From the NCBI GenBank assembly GCA_964648045.1, contig CAZYNU010000003.1:6916-70915 (forward strand): 64,000 nucleotides of DNA, written 5' to 3'. A model generated the notes under the pieces. It saw only the letters and a program-made list of their open reading frames with translations, was not told the DNA's origin and searched no databases. The translations under genes were made by a program, and so were the position numbers. Of the stretch, positions 1 to 8,865 are shown one piece after another. Source of the DNA: JAGOUB01 sp964648045 (GTDB lineage: Bacteria > Patescibacteriota > Gracilibacteria > Peribacterales > Peribacteraceae). How positions within the stretch are numbered: the first letter of the stretch is position 1; each line of letters begins with the position of its first letter.

Positions 1-441
1 GTTGGCGGTAGAGGAAATCTCAAAGGTACCGTCCTTGAGAGTCAGCCACGCCCAGCCGGAGCCGAAGCGGTTACTGGCGGCCTCATTGAACGTCTTTTGG
101 AAGTCAGCAACGGAGCCAAAGGCCTTGGTGAACTCAGCCTCCAGGGCAGCCGAAGGCGCACCTCCTCCCTGCGGGCTGAGGATCGTCCAAAAGAGACTAT
201 GGTTACTATGGCCGCCGCCGTGGTTGCGAACGGCGGTCTTTTTGTCGGCAGGCATCTCCTCAATCTTCCGGAGCACGTCATCGATGTCCATCGTCTCCCA
301 GGGGGTACCAGCCACGGCGGCATTCAACTTATCGACGTACGTCTGGTGATGCTTCGTATGGTGGATCTCCATCGTCTTGGCGTCGAAGTGCGGCTCAAGA
401 GCATCGTAGGCGTACGGGAGTGTTGGCAGGGTGAAGGGCAT
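1..441 (-). CDS. sodA: Superoxide dismutase (Fe/Mn type), C-terminus cut by window edge
   Basis: Detoxifies superoxide to oxygen and peroxide in the cytoplasm. Reading the minus strand from ATG at 441 gives 147 codons open to the window edge, beginning MPFTLPTLPYAYDALEPHFD and continuing with HHTKHHQTYVDKLNAA and NHGGGHSNHSLFW, the N-terminal Fe/Mn-SOD signature including metal-ligand histidines. The C-terminal domain with the DxWEHAYY motif lies outside, so metal preference cannot be judged. The leader is strikingly C/T-rich (TTCCCTTTCCCCCTTCCCC just before ATG) with no Shine-Dalgarno; a TACCGT box lies about 24 nt upstream of the start. It is divergent from the FemAB-type gene. Confidence 0.93.
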   Translation of the reverse strand, partial: MPFTLPTLPYAYDALEPHFDAKTMEIHHTKHHQTYVDKLNAAVAGTPWETMDIDDVLRKIEEMPADKKTAVRNHGGGHSNHSLFWTILSPQGGGAPSAALEAEFTKAFGSVADFQKTFNEAASNRFGSGWAWLTLKDGTFEISSTAN

Positions 442-529
442 GGGGAAGGGGGAAAGGGAACGGTCCTCACGGTACCACTCCCCTTTCGCCTCCACATCAA
501 AAAACCCGGCAAAGGAGTACACTACTGCT

Positions 530-1480
530 GTGCCGCTGCAGCGCCTGACGACGGCCCCCATCTTGGCCCATGCACCACTCTGGCAATCGCCAGCGTGGGC
601 GACTTTTCAGCAGGCGCTCGGTCGGGAGGTTCGTTGGTACGCCAATCCCGAAGCCACTGTAACAGCCCTGGTCATTATCGATCGCACCACAGCGGGATTC
701 TGCACGTGGGATCTACCGCGCGGCCCGCTGCTTACGGCAGAGGCCACAAGCGCGCAGGCGGAGGCATTTCTTCGGGCGATCGCCGCCGAAGCTAGTCGCA
801 ACCGCGCATTAAGCCTGTTTTGGTCGGGCACGGACGCGCGATTGGCCGCGCTGCCATTTGGTCACCCATCCAAGCGACACGAGCAGCCCGAAGCGACGAT
901 TGTACTCGATCTAACTCTGAACGATGACGCGCTCCTGGCTCAAATGCGGCAAAAAGGCCGCTACAATATTCGCCTGGCCGAGAAACATGGAGTGACCGTC
1001 GAACAGAGCGCGGATGTAGGCGCTTACGCCAAACTTGCCGCCGAGACGGCCGCCCGCGATGGATTTAAGGCGCCAGGCGCACGCCAGTTCGAGTACTTCC
1101 TGAAGGCCTTGCCCGGGAGCTTCCTCCTCTTAGCCTACGCGCCCACTGACCCCCTGCCCATCGCCGGCCTCTTGGGCGTCGCCTGGGGCAAGACAGGCAT
1201 CTACTACTATGGCGCCTCGCGGGACGCACACCGTGAATTGATGGCGCCATACCTACTGCAATGGGAGGCAATGCGCCTGTGCCGGAACCTGGGCTGCGAA
1301 CACTACGACCTACTGGGTGTCGCCCCACCTGAAGCACCAGAAAATCACCCTTGGCAGGGTATTTCTGCCTTTAAGGGGAAATTCGGGGGAGTCATGACTG
1401 TTCTACCACCTGAGCACACATGGACAATCCGGCCGTTTTTGGCGGCCGGACTGGCACTGAAGCGGAGATTTCTCGGCTGA
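530..1480 (+). CDS. FemAB/FemX-type peptidoglycan bridge aminoacyltransferase
   Basis: 316 aa. The family moves amino acids from aminoacyl-tRNA to the lipid II side chain, using two GNAT-like folds. Visible family signatures are MRQKGRYNIRLAEKHGV near the middle (the conserved K-x-R-xx-I-R-x-A segment) and YYYGASRDAHRELMAPYLLQWEAM, followed by the C-terminal HYDLLGVAPP...GISAFKGKFGG block typical of FemAB. I chose GTG 530 because a TACACT box at 518-523 ends exactly 6 nt upstream, the leaderless spacing seen throughout this window; an AAAGGAG at 511-517 could also serve as a distant Shine-Dalgarno. An open frame to 431 overlaps the divergent sod start and is less likely. Substrate is inferred from the family only. 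Confidence 0.85.
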   Translation: MPLQRLTTAPILAHAPLWQSPAWATFQQALGREVRWYANPEATVTALVIIDRTTAGFCTWDLPRGPLLTAEATSAQAEAFLRAIAAEASRNRALSLFWSGTDARLAALPFGHPSKRHEQPEATIVLDLTLNDDALLAQMRQKGRYNIRLAEKHGVTVEQSADVGAYAKLAAETAARDGFKAPGARQFEYFLKALPGSFLLLAYAPTDPLPIAGLLGVAWGKTGIYYYGASRDAHRELMAPYLLQWEAMRLCRNLGCEHYDLLGVAPPEAPENHPWQGISAFKGKFGGVMTVLPPEHTWTIRPFLAAGLALKRRFLG

Positions 1481-1483
1481 GGA

Positions 1484-1750
1484 TCAAAGACTAGCCCAGC
1501 CTCGCAAGATTTCCTGCTGCTCTTCGCGCTGACGACGGAGCGTGTCTTCCACGCCACGCCGGGGAAGCGGCGATTCTGGCAACACATCTTCCTCGTCGAC
1601 CTCTAGGCCAGAGTAGCCCTCATGGGCGGCGCGAGTATCACGCACCAGAAGGTGAGCTTCGCCGTAGCGCAGATGCGGGTGTAAGACGGGGTGATCACGG
1701 CGGACGGCAGATGTTCCGAGTAGACTGACGGTTTCAGTGGGAGTGTTCAT
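1484..1750 (-). CDS. Hypothetical protein, 88 aa
   Basis: No recognised domain. The sequence begins MNTPTETVSLLGTSAVRRDH, has a central HPHLRYGEAHLLVRDTRAAHEGYSGLEVDEEDVLPESPLPRRG segment and ends in a charged helix rich in Arg, Glu and Gln. The open frame extends to 1825, but ATG 1750 is preferred because TACGTT ends 6 nt before it, matching the leaderless pattern of neighbouring genes. It converges tail to tail with the FemAB-type gene (3 nt apart). It could be a small RNA- or protein-binding protein, but nothing in the sequence decides this. Confidence 0.55.
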   Translation of the reverse strand: MNTPTETVSLLGTSAVRRDHPVLHPHLRYGEAHLLVRDTRAAHEGYSGLEVDEEDVLPESPLPRRGVEDTLRRQREEQQEILRGWASL

Positions 1751-1899
1751 GAGGGCAACGTACCAGCGACAGCATGGCGACAAGTCGCGTTCGAGAGGGA
1801 TCCGTTTTTGGCTGACGCTAGGCATTGGCCCAAACGCAATACACTTCGATATTTCTCCAGTGCGTCAAGAATTCTCTACACAACAATTTGGCGGACACG

Positions 1900-1932
1900 A
1901 AAAAACCCTCCCCCGTCTGAGGGGGGAGGGCT
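1900..1932 (-). terminator. Rho-independent terminator of the S-layer gene
   Basis: The arms CCCTCCCCC (1906-1914) and GGGGGGAGGG (1921-1930) enclose a GTCTGA loop. Read on the minus strand, the hairpin is followed by TTTTTT from 1905 to 1900. It lies about 50 nt after the stop of the SLH protein, as expected for a highly expressed single gene. Confidence 0.85.
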
Positions 1933-1983
1933 CTTCGCTGCCGGTTAGCCTGGGGCAGAAGCAGGAGACAAACGTGTCGACTC

Positions 1984-4900
1984 TTAGCCGTTGTACGACG
2001 TGGAGTTGACGACGGTGTCCGGGTACTCGATCCAGCTGAACTTCGAGCCGGCGGTGACCGCCGTGTCGAAGTCAACCCAGGAGATGCTCGAGTGGACCGA
2101 CGTCACAGCCGTAGCGGCCGGGAGGAAGGTCGTGCGCGAGATGTCGCTGAAGTTCTGGATCGAAGCGAGCAGCGTCGAGTTCGTGTTCGCGACCTTCGGG
2201 TTGATCACGCTTCCTTCGAGAACGAAGGTGGCGTTGTCACCCGAGTTGATGATCGTGTTCACGGTCGAGGAGCCGGTCGCAAGGATCGGGCAGCGGACGA
2301 CGAACGAGCCGGACGAGACCGCAACGTGAGTGGCGGTACCCGTGTAGGCCGTGCAAGCCACCTTCTGGTTCTGGTCAGCCTTGTTGTAGAACTTGAACAG
2401 CGTGGCGTCCATCGTCACGTTGCTGGCGTTCACATTGAAGACTGCGCCGGAGAGGGCGAACTTGTTGGCACCGTTCAGGCTGTTCGTGTTCGCCATGGCG
2501 GTGAACTTGAACTGGCCGAAGGGCGTCACACCGGTCGGAACGGCGGTGCCGTTAGCCGACGGGTTGGCGTTCGTGATCGAGTCGATCTTGGCGCGGACGG
2601 TCACGTTCTTCTTGCCGACGATCGTGAGAGCGTTGGCAGCGTTCGTGTTCGTACCGATGAAGATCTCGCCGTCAGCAGCGCCCGTACCGTTGTTACCGGT
2701 CAGGTCGTTGGACGACTGGAGACCGCGGGCGCGGATAGCACCGGAGCCCGTGGCGTTGTTGAGAGCGTTCTCAGGACCGATGAAGAGCTGGACAAGCGTG
2801 CCGGAGACAGCGCCGTTGATATCGTTCTTCAGGCGCGGGCGGACGACAATGACCTTCTCAACACCCTTCTGAACCACAAGCTGGTTGCTCTCCATGTTCG
2901 CACAGAACGTGGTGGAGGCAGCACCCTGCGGGTCGGAGGCGCGAACGTCATCGCTGCCGCAACCGACGATGGTGGCGGAAGCGAACGGCGTCGTAGCACC
3001 GTCCATGTAGAGGTCGAGAGCATCGATCGTGTTGGCCAGGGTGGCTCCGGAGGAGTTGATCTGGAGGTCCGTCACGTTGATGTCCTCGTTCTCAGCGCGC
3101 ATGCGCAGGCGGAGGATGGACTCGCCGAGGTCACCAGCCAGGAGCTGGCGGTTGCGCAGCGGGGAGTCGTCCAAGCGGGCGTACAGGTTACCCTGCGAAG
3201 CCAGCGTCCAGTTCTTGATGACCTGAGGACCAGTGATAGCCGTGAGACCCGTGCTCACAGCGCCGGAGGCGCCGGTCACAACGATCTCACAGTTGCTGGA
3301 ACAACCAGCGCTGTCCGTGCGAATGCCGGAGAGCGACGAGCCGTTCACAGCCTGCTCGACGGCGACGTAGTCGTCCGTCGTGGTCGGCGTGGTCACGTTG
3401 AACTTGATGGCCAGGTCGTTGTTCACGAGCGAGGCCGAGATGTCAGCGTGAACCTCGAACACCACGGTCTGCTCCTTGGGGATGACGTAGCCACCGTTCA
3501 GGAGACGATCGAAGGTGATGAGGCTGCTCTGCTGGGACTTACCAGCCTCGAGCTTGGTGTCGACGGCGCGGTCGCCATCGGTGTCCACCCAGAGGGTGTA
3601 GTTCTGACCGTTCAATAGCGAACCCGAGAACGCGCGGAACACGAAGCGGGTGACGAGCAGGTCGTCAGCCTCGCCAGCGCGGGCCTCAAAGCGGTACAGG
3701 TTGACGTTCTTGGCGTTCTTGACCGTCACATCGGCCGTACCCGAAGACTGCACGTTGAGCGTGAGGGTCGGGGTGGCGATGCGGTGGTAGTTGCCCGTGA
3801 CGGTGCCGCCGGGGCGGACGTCCGTCAGACGGTCGTTGGTGGAGAGACCCTCAACATCCATGTTGTAGGTCGTCGTGGAGGTCGTGAGACCGCCAACGCC
3901 ACCGAAGTCACAGCCCACCGTGTTACCGGCGGCCTGGGTGCAGACCATCACGCGGAAGCGCATACCGTCCGAAGGACAGTTGCTGGAACCGTTGTCGATG
4001 AAGTCGGCGCGCAGCTGCCACGTGGCCTGGCTGTCGATCGTGAAGTCATCGAAGCGGTAGATCTGGTACGTGTCCGTCGCACCGTTGCCCGTGCCGTTCG
4101 TGCCGGAGTCCGTCAGGCGGACAGCGGACACCGTGCGGCCGTTGACGGTGTTGCGGAAGTCAACGTTGTCGATGAGCTCGCGAACCTCGTCGAACGAGGT
4201 GCCGCAGGTGGTCTGGAGACCGAGGCCAGCGGACGTCTGAGCCTGAACAGCAACGAAGAGCTTCTTGACATCAAGGTTCTCACCACCCGGCGTCATGATG
4301 ACGTTGGCCAGGACGGCGTCCTTGGTGTCGCGGCGGAACTTCTGGGTCACAGGACCGTCGATCTCAACCGTGAACTGACCAGCGTCGATGGTGACGGTGG
4401 CAGCAGCGGGCGAGGCCGTGATGGAAACCTGGGAACCGTAGAGCTGACCGGCGTTGCCGTAACCGTAGAGGGAACCAACGGCAAAGATGTCGGAGGTCTC
4501 TTCGATTTCGAACTTGGCCGTATCAGAGGCGCCACCGAGAACGTCACCGACGACCTCGAGCGTGATCTTGTCACCCTGGAGGATCGTGAACGGCGGGTTG
4601 AAGGTGAACGTGGCGTAGTCACCCTCGAACACGGCAACCGTGTTGGAGAGAACCGTACCGTCGGACTTGCGGATCATCAGGTTGCTGAGATCGCCGTCGT
4701 TGACGGAACCATCGTTGTGGATGGTGATGGAGTAGAGAGTCTGGTCCTCGATCGAGTTGGTCGAGATCTCGAAGCGACCGAGGGTAGCCTTGTCGTCACC
4801 GACCTTCACGGTCGACGGAGACACGGACTTGTAGTTGATGGTGATGGTGCCGGCCGTCACAGCAGCAACACGGAACGTGTTACCCATGATCGGGAAGGCG

Positions 4901-6267
4901 CCCGTCACCGAGCGAGCGTTGCTCTCGACGTCCGTAGCGAGCTCAACGGAGATGTTGTGCTCAGCGTACGACGAGGCCGACGTGGAGAAGTCAGCCATGA
5001 TGTCGAGGGTCTTCGTCTGGCAGGCCGGGATCACGAAAGGCTTCGTGAAGCGGACCTCAGCGGTCTGAGCCTGCGAGTCGATCGTGCGCTTGCGGGTCAC
5101 GCGAGCGCCGTCGGCAGCAGCGTAGAGACCAGTGATATCGGTCTCCTCACCGAAGCCGCGGTGCAGCAGGGTGATGTCGTTGAGGACAACGTCGTCAGCG
5201 CAGGAGGCCGAGAGATCGACCGACAGCATCGTGACGCCGTTTGCACCTCTGGGGACCGTGTCGCCAGCCGGGTTGTTGGAGGACATGGAGACCTCGAGGT
5301 CACCCATACCTACCGGAACCGAGCGGAACGAGAAGGAAGCAGCATCCGAGAAGGTGCCGCCGTCCATGGCCATCATGTTCGTGACGGTAACGTCACAATC
5401 AGCGTTGGCGTCAAGAGCGGAGCCGAGCGTGAGCTCGACGGTGTCATCGGCAACCATGGAGGCGCCGGTGACAGGAACCATCGTGCTGCCGCACATCACG
5501 GAGTACTTACCGGCCATCTCGGACGTGGCCATGTCGACGTCACCCGAAAAGGTGACGACGAGCAGGGTGGCCGAGTCGGCCATCACGTCGTCGATGCCCC
5601 AGGTCATGGGGGTGTCGCCGCCGCAGTCCACACCGTAGGTGAGGTTCTGGTCGACGCGGTAGAGCATCGTGACCATCTCGGCGCGGTTCATGAAGTCGCC
5701 GGGGCGGACACGGCCCGTGGAGTCGTCACCCTGGACGACGCAGTAGTCGGCCGCCGTCTGAATGGCGTCCGTGTACCACTGGCCGGAGGGGTTGTCGACG
5801 AACTGAGGAGCGTCACCCGTCCAGTCGAGACCGAAGGCGCGAGTGATGAGCGAAGCGGCCTCAGCGCGGTTGATGCGAGCATCGGGGCGGGCGTAGCAGG
5901 GCTTGCTGCCGTAGCAGTTGCCGTCACCCATGACCCAGCCCTCATCGGCTGCCTCTTCGATGTAGTTGTAGTACCAAGCGCCGGTCGGCACGTCGTTGAA
6001 CGACGGCTGAGCCGGAGCCGTTCCGAGGATGCCGCCGTTGACCTCAACGACGAGCTTGATGAACTCGGCGCGGGTGGCCGGGTCCGATCCACGGAAGCGA
6101 GCCTGGTTAGCGTCGAGGTAGCCGCGGTTCATGAAATCCATGACGGCTTCCTCGTACCAGACTCCAGCGGGGACGTCCGAGTACGCGGCGAGAGCCGTAC
6201 CCACCTGGGTGAGGGCGATCGCAGCGACCGAGACACCCGCGAACACTTTTTGAAATTTCGTGTTCAT
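1984..6267 (-). CDS. S-layer protein with three N-terminal SLH domains
   Basis: 1427 aa, secreted surface-array protein. From ATG 6267 it has a classic signal peptide (MNTKFQKVFAGVSVAAIALT...ALAA). Three SLH domains follow at roughly residues 30-80, 90-155 and 158-215, each with the FxDVPxGxWYxxAI...RAE pattern (YSDVPAGVWYEEAVMDF, FNDVPTGAWYYNYIEEAADE, FVDNPSGQWYTDAIQTAADY); SLH modules bind pyruvylated wall polymers. An Ig-like bacterial domain (DVMADSATLLVVTFSGDVD) and about 1100 residues of Thr/Asn/Ser-rich beta-structured sequence complete it. A longer frame starts at 6357, but that would put 30 residues before the signal peptide. The leader is about 200 nt or more with no Shine-Dalgarno before ATG. 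Strong terminator downstream. Likely the main surface protein of the cell. Confidence 0.92.
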   Translation of the reverse strand: MNTKFQKVFAGVSVAAIALTQVGTALAAYSDVPAGVWYEEAVMDFMNRGYLDANQARFRGSDPATRAEFIKLVVEVNGGILGTAPAQPSFNDVPTGAWYYNYIEEAADEGWVMGDGNCYGSKPCYARPDARINRAEAASLITRAFGLDWTGDAPQFVDNPSGQWYTDAIQTAADYCVVQGDDSTGRVRPGDFMNRAEMVTMLYRVDQNLTYGVDCGGDTPMTWGIDDVMADSATLLVVTFSGDVDMATSEMAGKYSVMCGSTMVPVTGASMVADDTVELTLGSALDANADCDVTVTNMMAMDGGTFSDAASFSFRSVPVGMGDLEVSMSSNNPAGDTVPRGANGVTMLSVDLSASCADDVVLNDITLLHRGFGEETDITGLYAAADGARVTRKRTIDSQAQTAEVRFTKPFVIPACQTKTLDIMADFSTSASSYAEHNISVELATDVESNARSVTGAFPIMGNTFRVAAVTAGTITINYKSVSPSTVKVGDDKATLGRFEISTNSIEDQTLYSITIHNDGSVNDGDLSNLMIRKSDGTVLSNTVAVFEGDYATFTFNPPFTILQGDKITLEVVGDVLGGASDTAKFEIEETSDIFAVGSLYGYGNAGQLYGSQVSITASPAAATVTIDAGQFTVEIDGPVTQKFRRDTKDAVLANVIMTPGGENLDVKKLFVAVQAQTSAGLGLQTTCGTSFDEVRELIDNVDFRNTVNGRTVSAVRLTDSGTNGTGNGATDTYQIYRFDDFTIDSQATWQLRADFIDNGSSNCPSDGMRFRVMVCTQAAGNTVGCDFGGVGGLTTSTTTYNMDVEGLSTNDRLTDVRPGGTVTGNYHRIATPTLTLNVQSSGTADVTVKNAKNVNLYRFEARAGEADDLLVTRFVFRAFSGSLLNGQNYTLWVDTDGDRAVDTKLEAGKSQQSSLITFDRLLNGGYVIPKEQTVVFEVHADISASLVNNDLAIKFNVTTPTTTDDYVAVEQAVNGSSLSGIRTDSAGCSSNCEIVVTGASGAVSTGLTAITGPQVIKNWTLASQGNLYARLDDSPLRNRQLLAGDLGESILRLRMRAENEDINVTDLQINSSGATLANTIDALDLYMDGATTPFASATIVGCGSDDVRASDPQGAASTTFCANMESNQLVVQKGVEKVIVVRPRLKNDINGAVSGTLVQLFIGPENALNNATGSGAIRARGLQSSNDLTGNNGTGAADGEIFIGTNTNAANALTIVGKKNVTVRAKIDSITNANPSANGTAVPTGVTPFGQFKFTAMANTNSLNGANKFALSGAVFNVNASNVTMDATLFKFYNKADQNQKVACTAYTGTATHVAVSSGSFVVRCPILATGSSTVNTIINSGDNATFVLEGSVINPKVANTNSTLLASIQNFSDISRTTFLPAATAVTSVHSSISWVDFDTAVTAGSKFSWIEYPDTVVNSTSYNG

Positions 6268-7317
6268 ACGGAGTGATAAGGGAGATAAAAAAATAAAGGG
6301 TTGAAGCGTGTCTGTGTGTCTGGAAGAAAACGCGAAGGTTGAACTCCACCACTTCATACTTCCCGGGTGCGGGATGAGCGGACGCCGAGCGACCCGCTCC
6401 CCTCCTTAAACCTAAAGAGACGACACTCCGGCAAAGCATTCGAATTCTCGGGAGGAGTGAAACCAAGTGACGCACGATCCCTATATAAGGAGGGATGTGA
6501 AGCTCGCCCGACTTGATGGAAGGACGAGTTGCCGTTGTGTCAGAGAGCGATCACAGGACCACGCTTCCGGATGGAGGCGGATCAGGGAGATCCTACCGAC
6601 GCGGTCTTATGAGGTGCAAGCCGCGAAGGTCATCCTGTGCACCCCTCCAAACGGGCGGGAAGGGGTGGTGTTACACCAATTCTTTCGGACTTGAGCCGCC
6701 AGGAGTACCATAAAATTGTTCAAAACAAGATTTGGGACAAAGGATCCCCTCTGAAGAGGGGAATGATCAGCCCCCTGATCGTCGGCAAATGCGGTTGAAG
6801 GCAACGAGGCTTCCTTGTGTAACTATTTGTTGAGCTCTTGCGGTGCGTTTGATTTTGTTCACATTTTGTATACAAAAATTGTCTTAACAGTGAAAAAAGG
6901 ACGAGAAAATGTGATCTACACCGAACAAAACGGGCATCGGGACCGTCATGGCGTCGGTACCACCTCACCAGAGGTCCGTAGCGCGCGTCATTCGCACTCA
7001 GGGTGGGTTGACCCGTTCGAGAGGGTGATCTCTTCGCTGAGAGCGTTTTTAGAGGACGTTTTCCGTCCATGATCCGCTCCGGGTTGGTGCTCACTCTTAT
7101 GTCTGCCACCTTTTGCAGCGCGCAAAAGGTGGCGCCAAAACGCTGGCGCGCCGAGCCCCTCTCCATGGTTCTACTTAGTGGTGACGCCCTCCCGAAGGTG
7201 ACTGTATGACTTCGTGCCCCTTCACCCCCGGCCGGCGCGCGCCCCTCCGCAGGCAAAGACGCGACCGTGCGCCGGAGGCGATGTGCGATGATCACACCTC
7301 TCTCGTCGTGACAGTGA
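6268..7317. other. Long intergenic region between the S-layer gene and cysS
   Basis: 1050 nt with no convincing gene; the open frames here lack family features and overlap repeats. It holds the long S-layer leader (about 6268-6500, with TATATAG on the minus strand near 6482-6488), a CCCCTC-TGAA-GAGGGG hairpin at 6746-6761, an AT-rich stretch at 6840-6910 with the perfect palindrome TTTTGTATACAAAA at 6864-6877, and an intergenic hairpin repeat at 7105-7287. The palindrome could be an operator or the core of an unannotated RNA promoter; no product is visible. Confidence 0.6.
7105..7287 (-). repeat. Dispersed intergenic hairpin repeat, copy A
   Basis: Contains hairpin GCCACCTTTTGC/GCAAAAGGTGGC (7105-7134), second hairpin GCGCCA-AAACGC-TGGCGC (7132-7149), and, after about 100 nt of extra sequence, a GCAAAGACGCGACCG...GCGCCGGAGGCGATG tail ending near 7281. 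The same order of parts occurs at 20667-20757 and, diverged, at 52405-52490. All copies lie directly downstream of a minus-strand gene (here cysS). Confidence 0.75.
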
Positions 7318-8829
7318 TCAGGCGCGGCTGAGCTTCTGTCCGTCCTTGGTGTCCTTCACCTGCCAGCCGAGTGCGAGCAGTTCATCGCGCAGGCGATCGG
7401 AGGCGGCGAAGTCCTTATTCTTGCGGGCGAGATCACGCGCATCGAGAAGAGCTTGAGCCTGCGGAGAAATCACGAGCACTTCGGGATCGAAGCAGCCGAA
7501 GGTATGGCGAATCTTGGCGATGAACGCGTCGAGCGGCGCCTCGCAGGGCGAACCGGCGGCGAACGGTCCATGGGTGTTCACGTAGTGGATGGCATCAAAT
7601 ACCTGCGCGAGCGCGCCCGAGACATTCAGGTCGCTGTTCATCGCCGCTGTGAAGGCGGCTTCGAACTTGAGGATGTCGTCGACGGAAGGAGGCGACGCGT
7701 CCGCCGGCGAGAGTTCACCGCGACCGTCACGCGCCATCCAATCCATGATGCGATCACGCGCGATCTTGGCGCCTTCGAGTCCCTCCCAATCGAACTTCAA
7801 GTTGGTGCGATAGTGCACCGAGAGCAGGTAGTAGCGCAGGTCCATGAGGCTGTAGCCCTTGGCCACGATGTCATCCAGACTGACCACGTTGCCAAGACTT
7901 TTTGACATCTTGTCGCCCTTCAGATCGAGGCGGCGGCGGTGCAGCCAAATGCTCACAAACGGCGATTTGCCTGTGACACACTCACTCTGAGCAATCTCAC
8001 ACTCGTGATGCGGGAAGATGTTGTCCTCGCCGCCGGTATGCAGATCGATTTGATCACCCAGCAGGGCGCGACTCATGGCCGAGCACTCAATATGCCAGCC
8101 GGGGAATCCCTCGGGCCACGGTTCCCCTGCCGGATTCTTCGGCGAGGGCCAGCGCAGCACATGATGCTCATTGATGCCGACGCAAAACTTCCAAAGGGCG
8201 AAGTCGGCCGGGTGGCGTTTACTCTCATTCACCTCCACACGTGCACCGGCGGAGAGGTGATCAAGGGTATTGCCCGAGAGCGAGCCGTAGGGCGTGGGCG
8301 TCTTGGACGTGACGTCGAAGTAGATGCCATCGGGTGCGGCGTAGGCATGACCACTCGCGAGCAGGCTCTCGACCATCGTGACCATCTGCGGCACATAGTC
8401 ACTGGCATGCGGACGGTCTTTTGGCTCTAATTTGCGGATATTCAGCGACTCTTCATCTTTGATGTAGAGAGCCTCGTAGTGCTTGGCCACAGCGAGAACG
8501 CTCTGGTGAGTCACATCGCCGTGTTCCTCGCGGGCCTGCTTCTCGATTTTATCCTCGCCGCTATCGGCGTCGCGCACCAGATGCCCCACGTCGGTGATGT
8601 TCTTCACCTGATGCACCACATAGCCATGTCCGGCCTCTAGCCAGCGACAGAGCAGATCGGCCGCCAGGAAGGCGGCGTAATTGCCAATGTGCGGACGACC
8701 GTAGACCGTCGGACCGCAGGTGTAGAGCGTTACGCGGGCGGGGCGGCCTTCCCCCTGGGCGGCAGCCAGGTCGCGCGGAACGAAGTCTTCCTCGCCTTTG
8801 CGGAGGGTGTTGTAGAGGCGGAGCACCAT
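7318..8829 (-). CDS. cysS: Cysteine--tRNA ligase
   Basis: 503 aa class I aminoacyl-tRNA synthetase that charges tRNA-Cys. The HIGH-type motif is CGPTVYGRPHIGNYAAF near residue 40, the zinc-binding region GGEDNIFPHHECEIAQSE lies near 235, and the KMSKSLGNVVSL loop follows near 265; the C-terminal anticodon-binding region ends DTKDGQKLSRA. Length is normal for the family. The ATG at 8829 is chosen over the TTG at 8835 because the conserved VLRLYNTLRK start follows it directly; TATCCT lies 10 nt upstream and there is no Shine-Dalgarno. The stop codon context is TGATCA. The cysteine supply is of interest because the next two genes encode extremely Cys-rich proteins. Confidence 0.97.
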   Translation of the reverse strand: MVLRLYNTLRKGEEDFVPRDLAAAQGEGRPARVTLYTCGPTVYGRPHIGNYAAFLAADLLCRWLEAGHGYVVHQVKNITDVGHLVRDADSGEDKIEKQAREEHGDVTHQSVLAVAKHYEALYIKDEESLNIRKLEPKDRPHASDYVPQMVTMVESLLASGHAYAAPDGIYFDVTSKTPTPYGSLSGNTLDHLSAGARVEVNESKRHPADFALWKFCVGINEHHVLRWPSPKNPAGEPWPEGFPGWHIECSAMSRALLGDQIDLHTGGEDNIFPHHECEIAQSECVTGKSPFVSIWLHRRRLDLKGDKMSKSLGNVVSLDDIVAKGYSLMDLRYYLLSVHYRTNLKFDWEGLEGAKIARDRIMDWMARDGRGELSPADASPPSVDDILKFEAAFTAAMNSDLNVSGALAQVFDAIHYVNTHGPFAAGSPCEAPLDAFIAKIRHTFGCFDPEVLVISPQAQALLDARDLARKNKDFAASDRLRDELLALGWQVKDTKDGQKLSRA

Positions 8830-8865
8830 GATCAAGCTCAGGATAGCCCATGCGGGCCCGCCGCG

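Noticed and set aside
431..529. Upstream extension of the FemAB-type gene
   Set aside because: It would overlap the divergent sod start, has no family similarity, and the leaderless box lies before GTG 530.
3784..6276. Plus-strand 830-codon open frame opposite the S-layer gene
   Set aside because: It is antisense to a clearly real SLH protein in the same region, has an extremely Arg/Asp/Val/Gly-skewed composition and no domain. High GC and codon bias of the S-layer gene explain it, as they do the 508-codon frame at 2092-3618.
6720..7295. Minus-strand 191-codon frame in the long intergenic region
   Set aside because: It runs through hairpin repeat copy A and has no domain; ARQRFGAT-type residues arise from the repeat itself, as in the frame crossing copy B.
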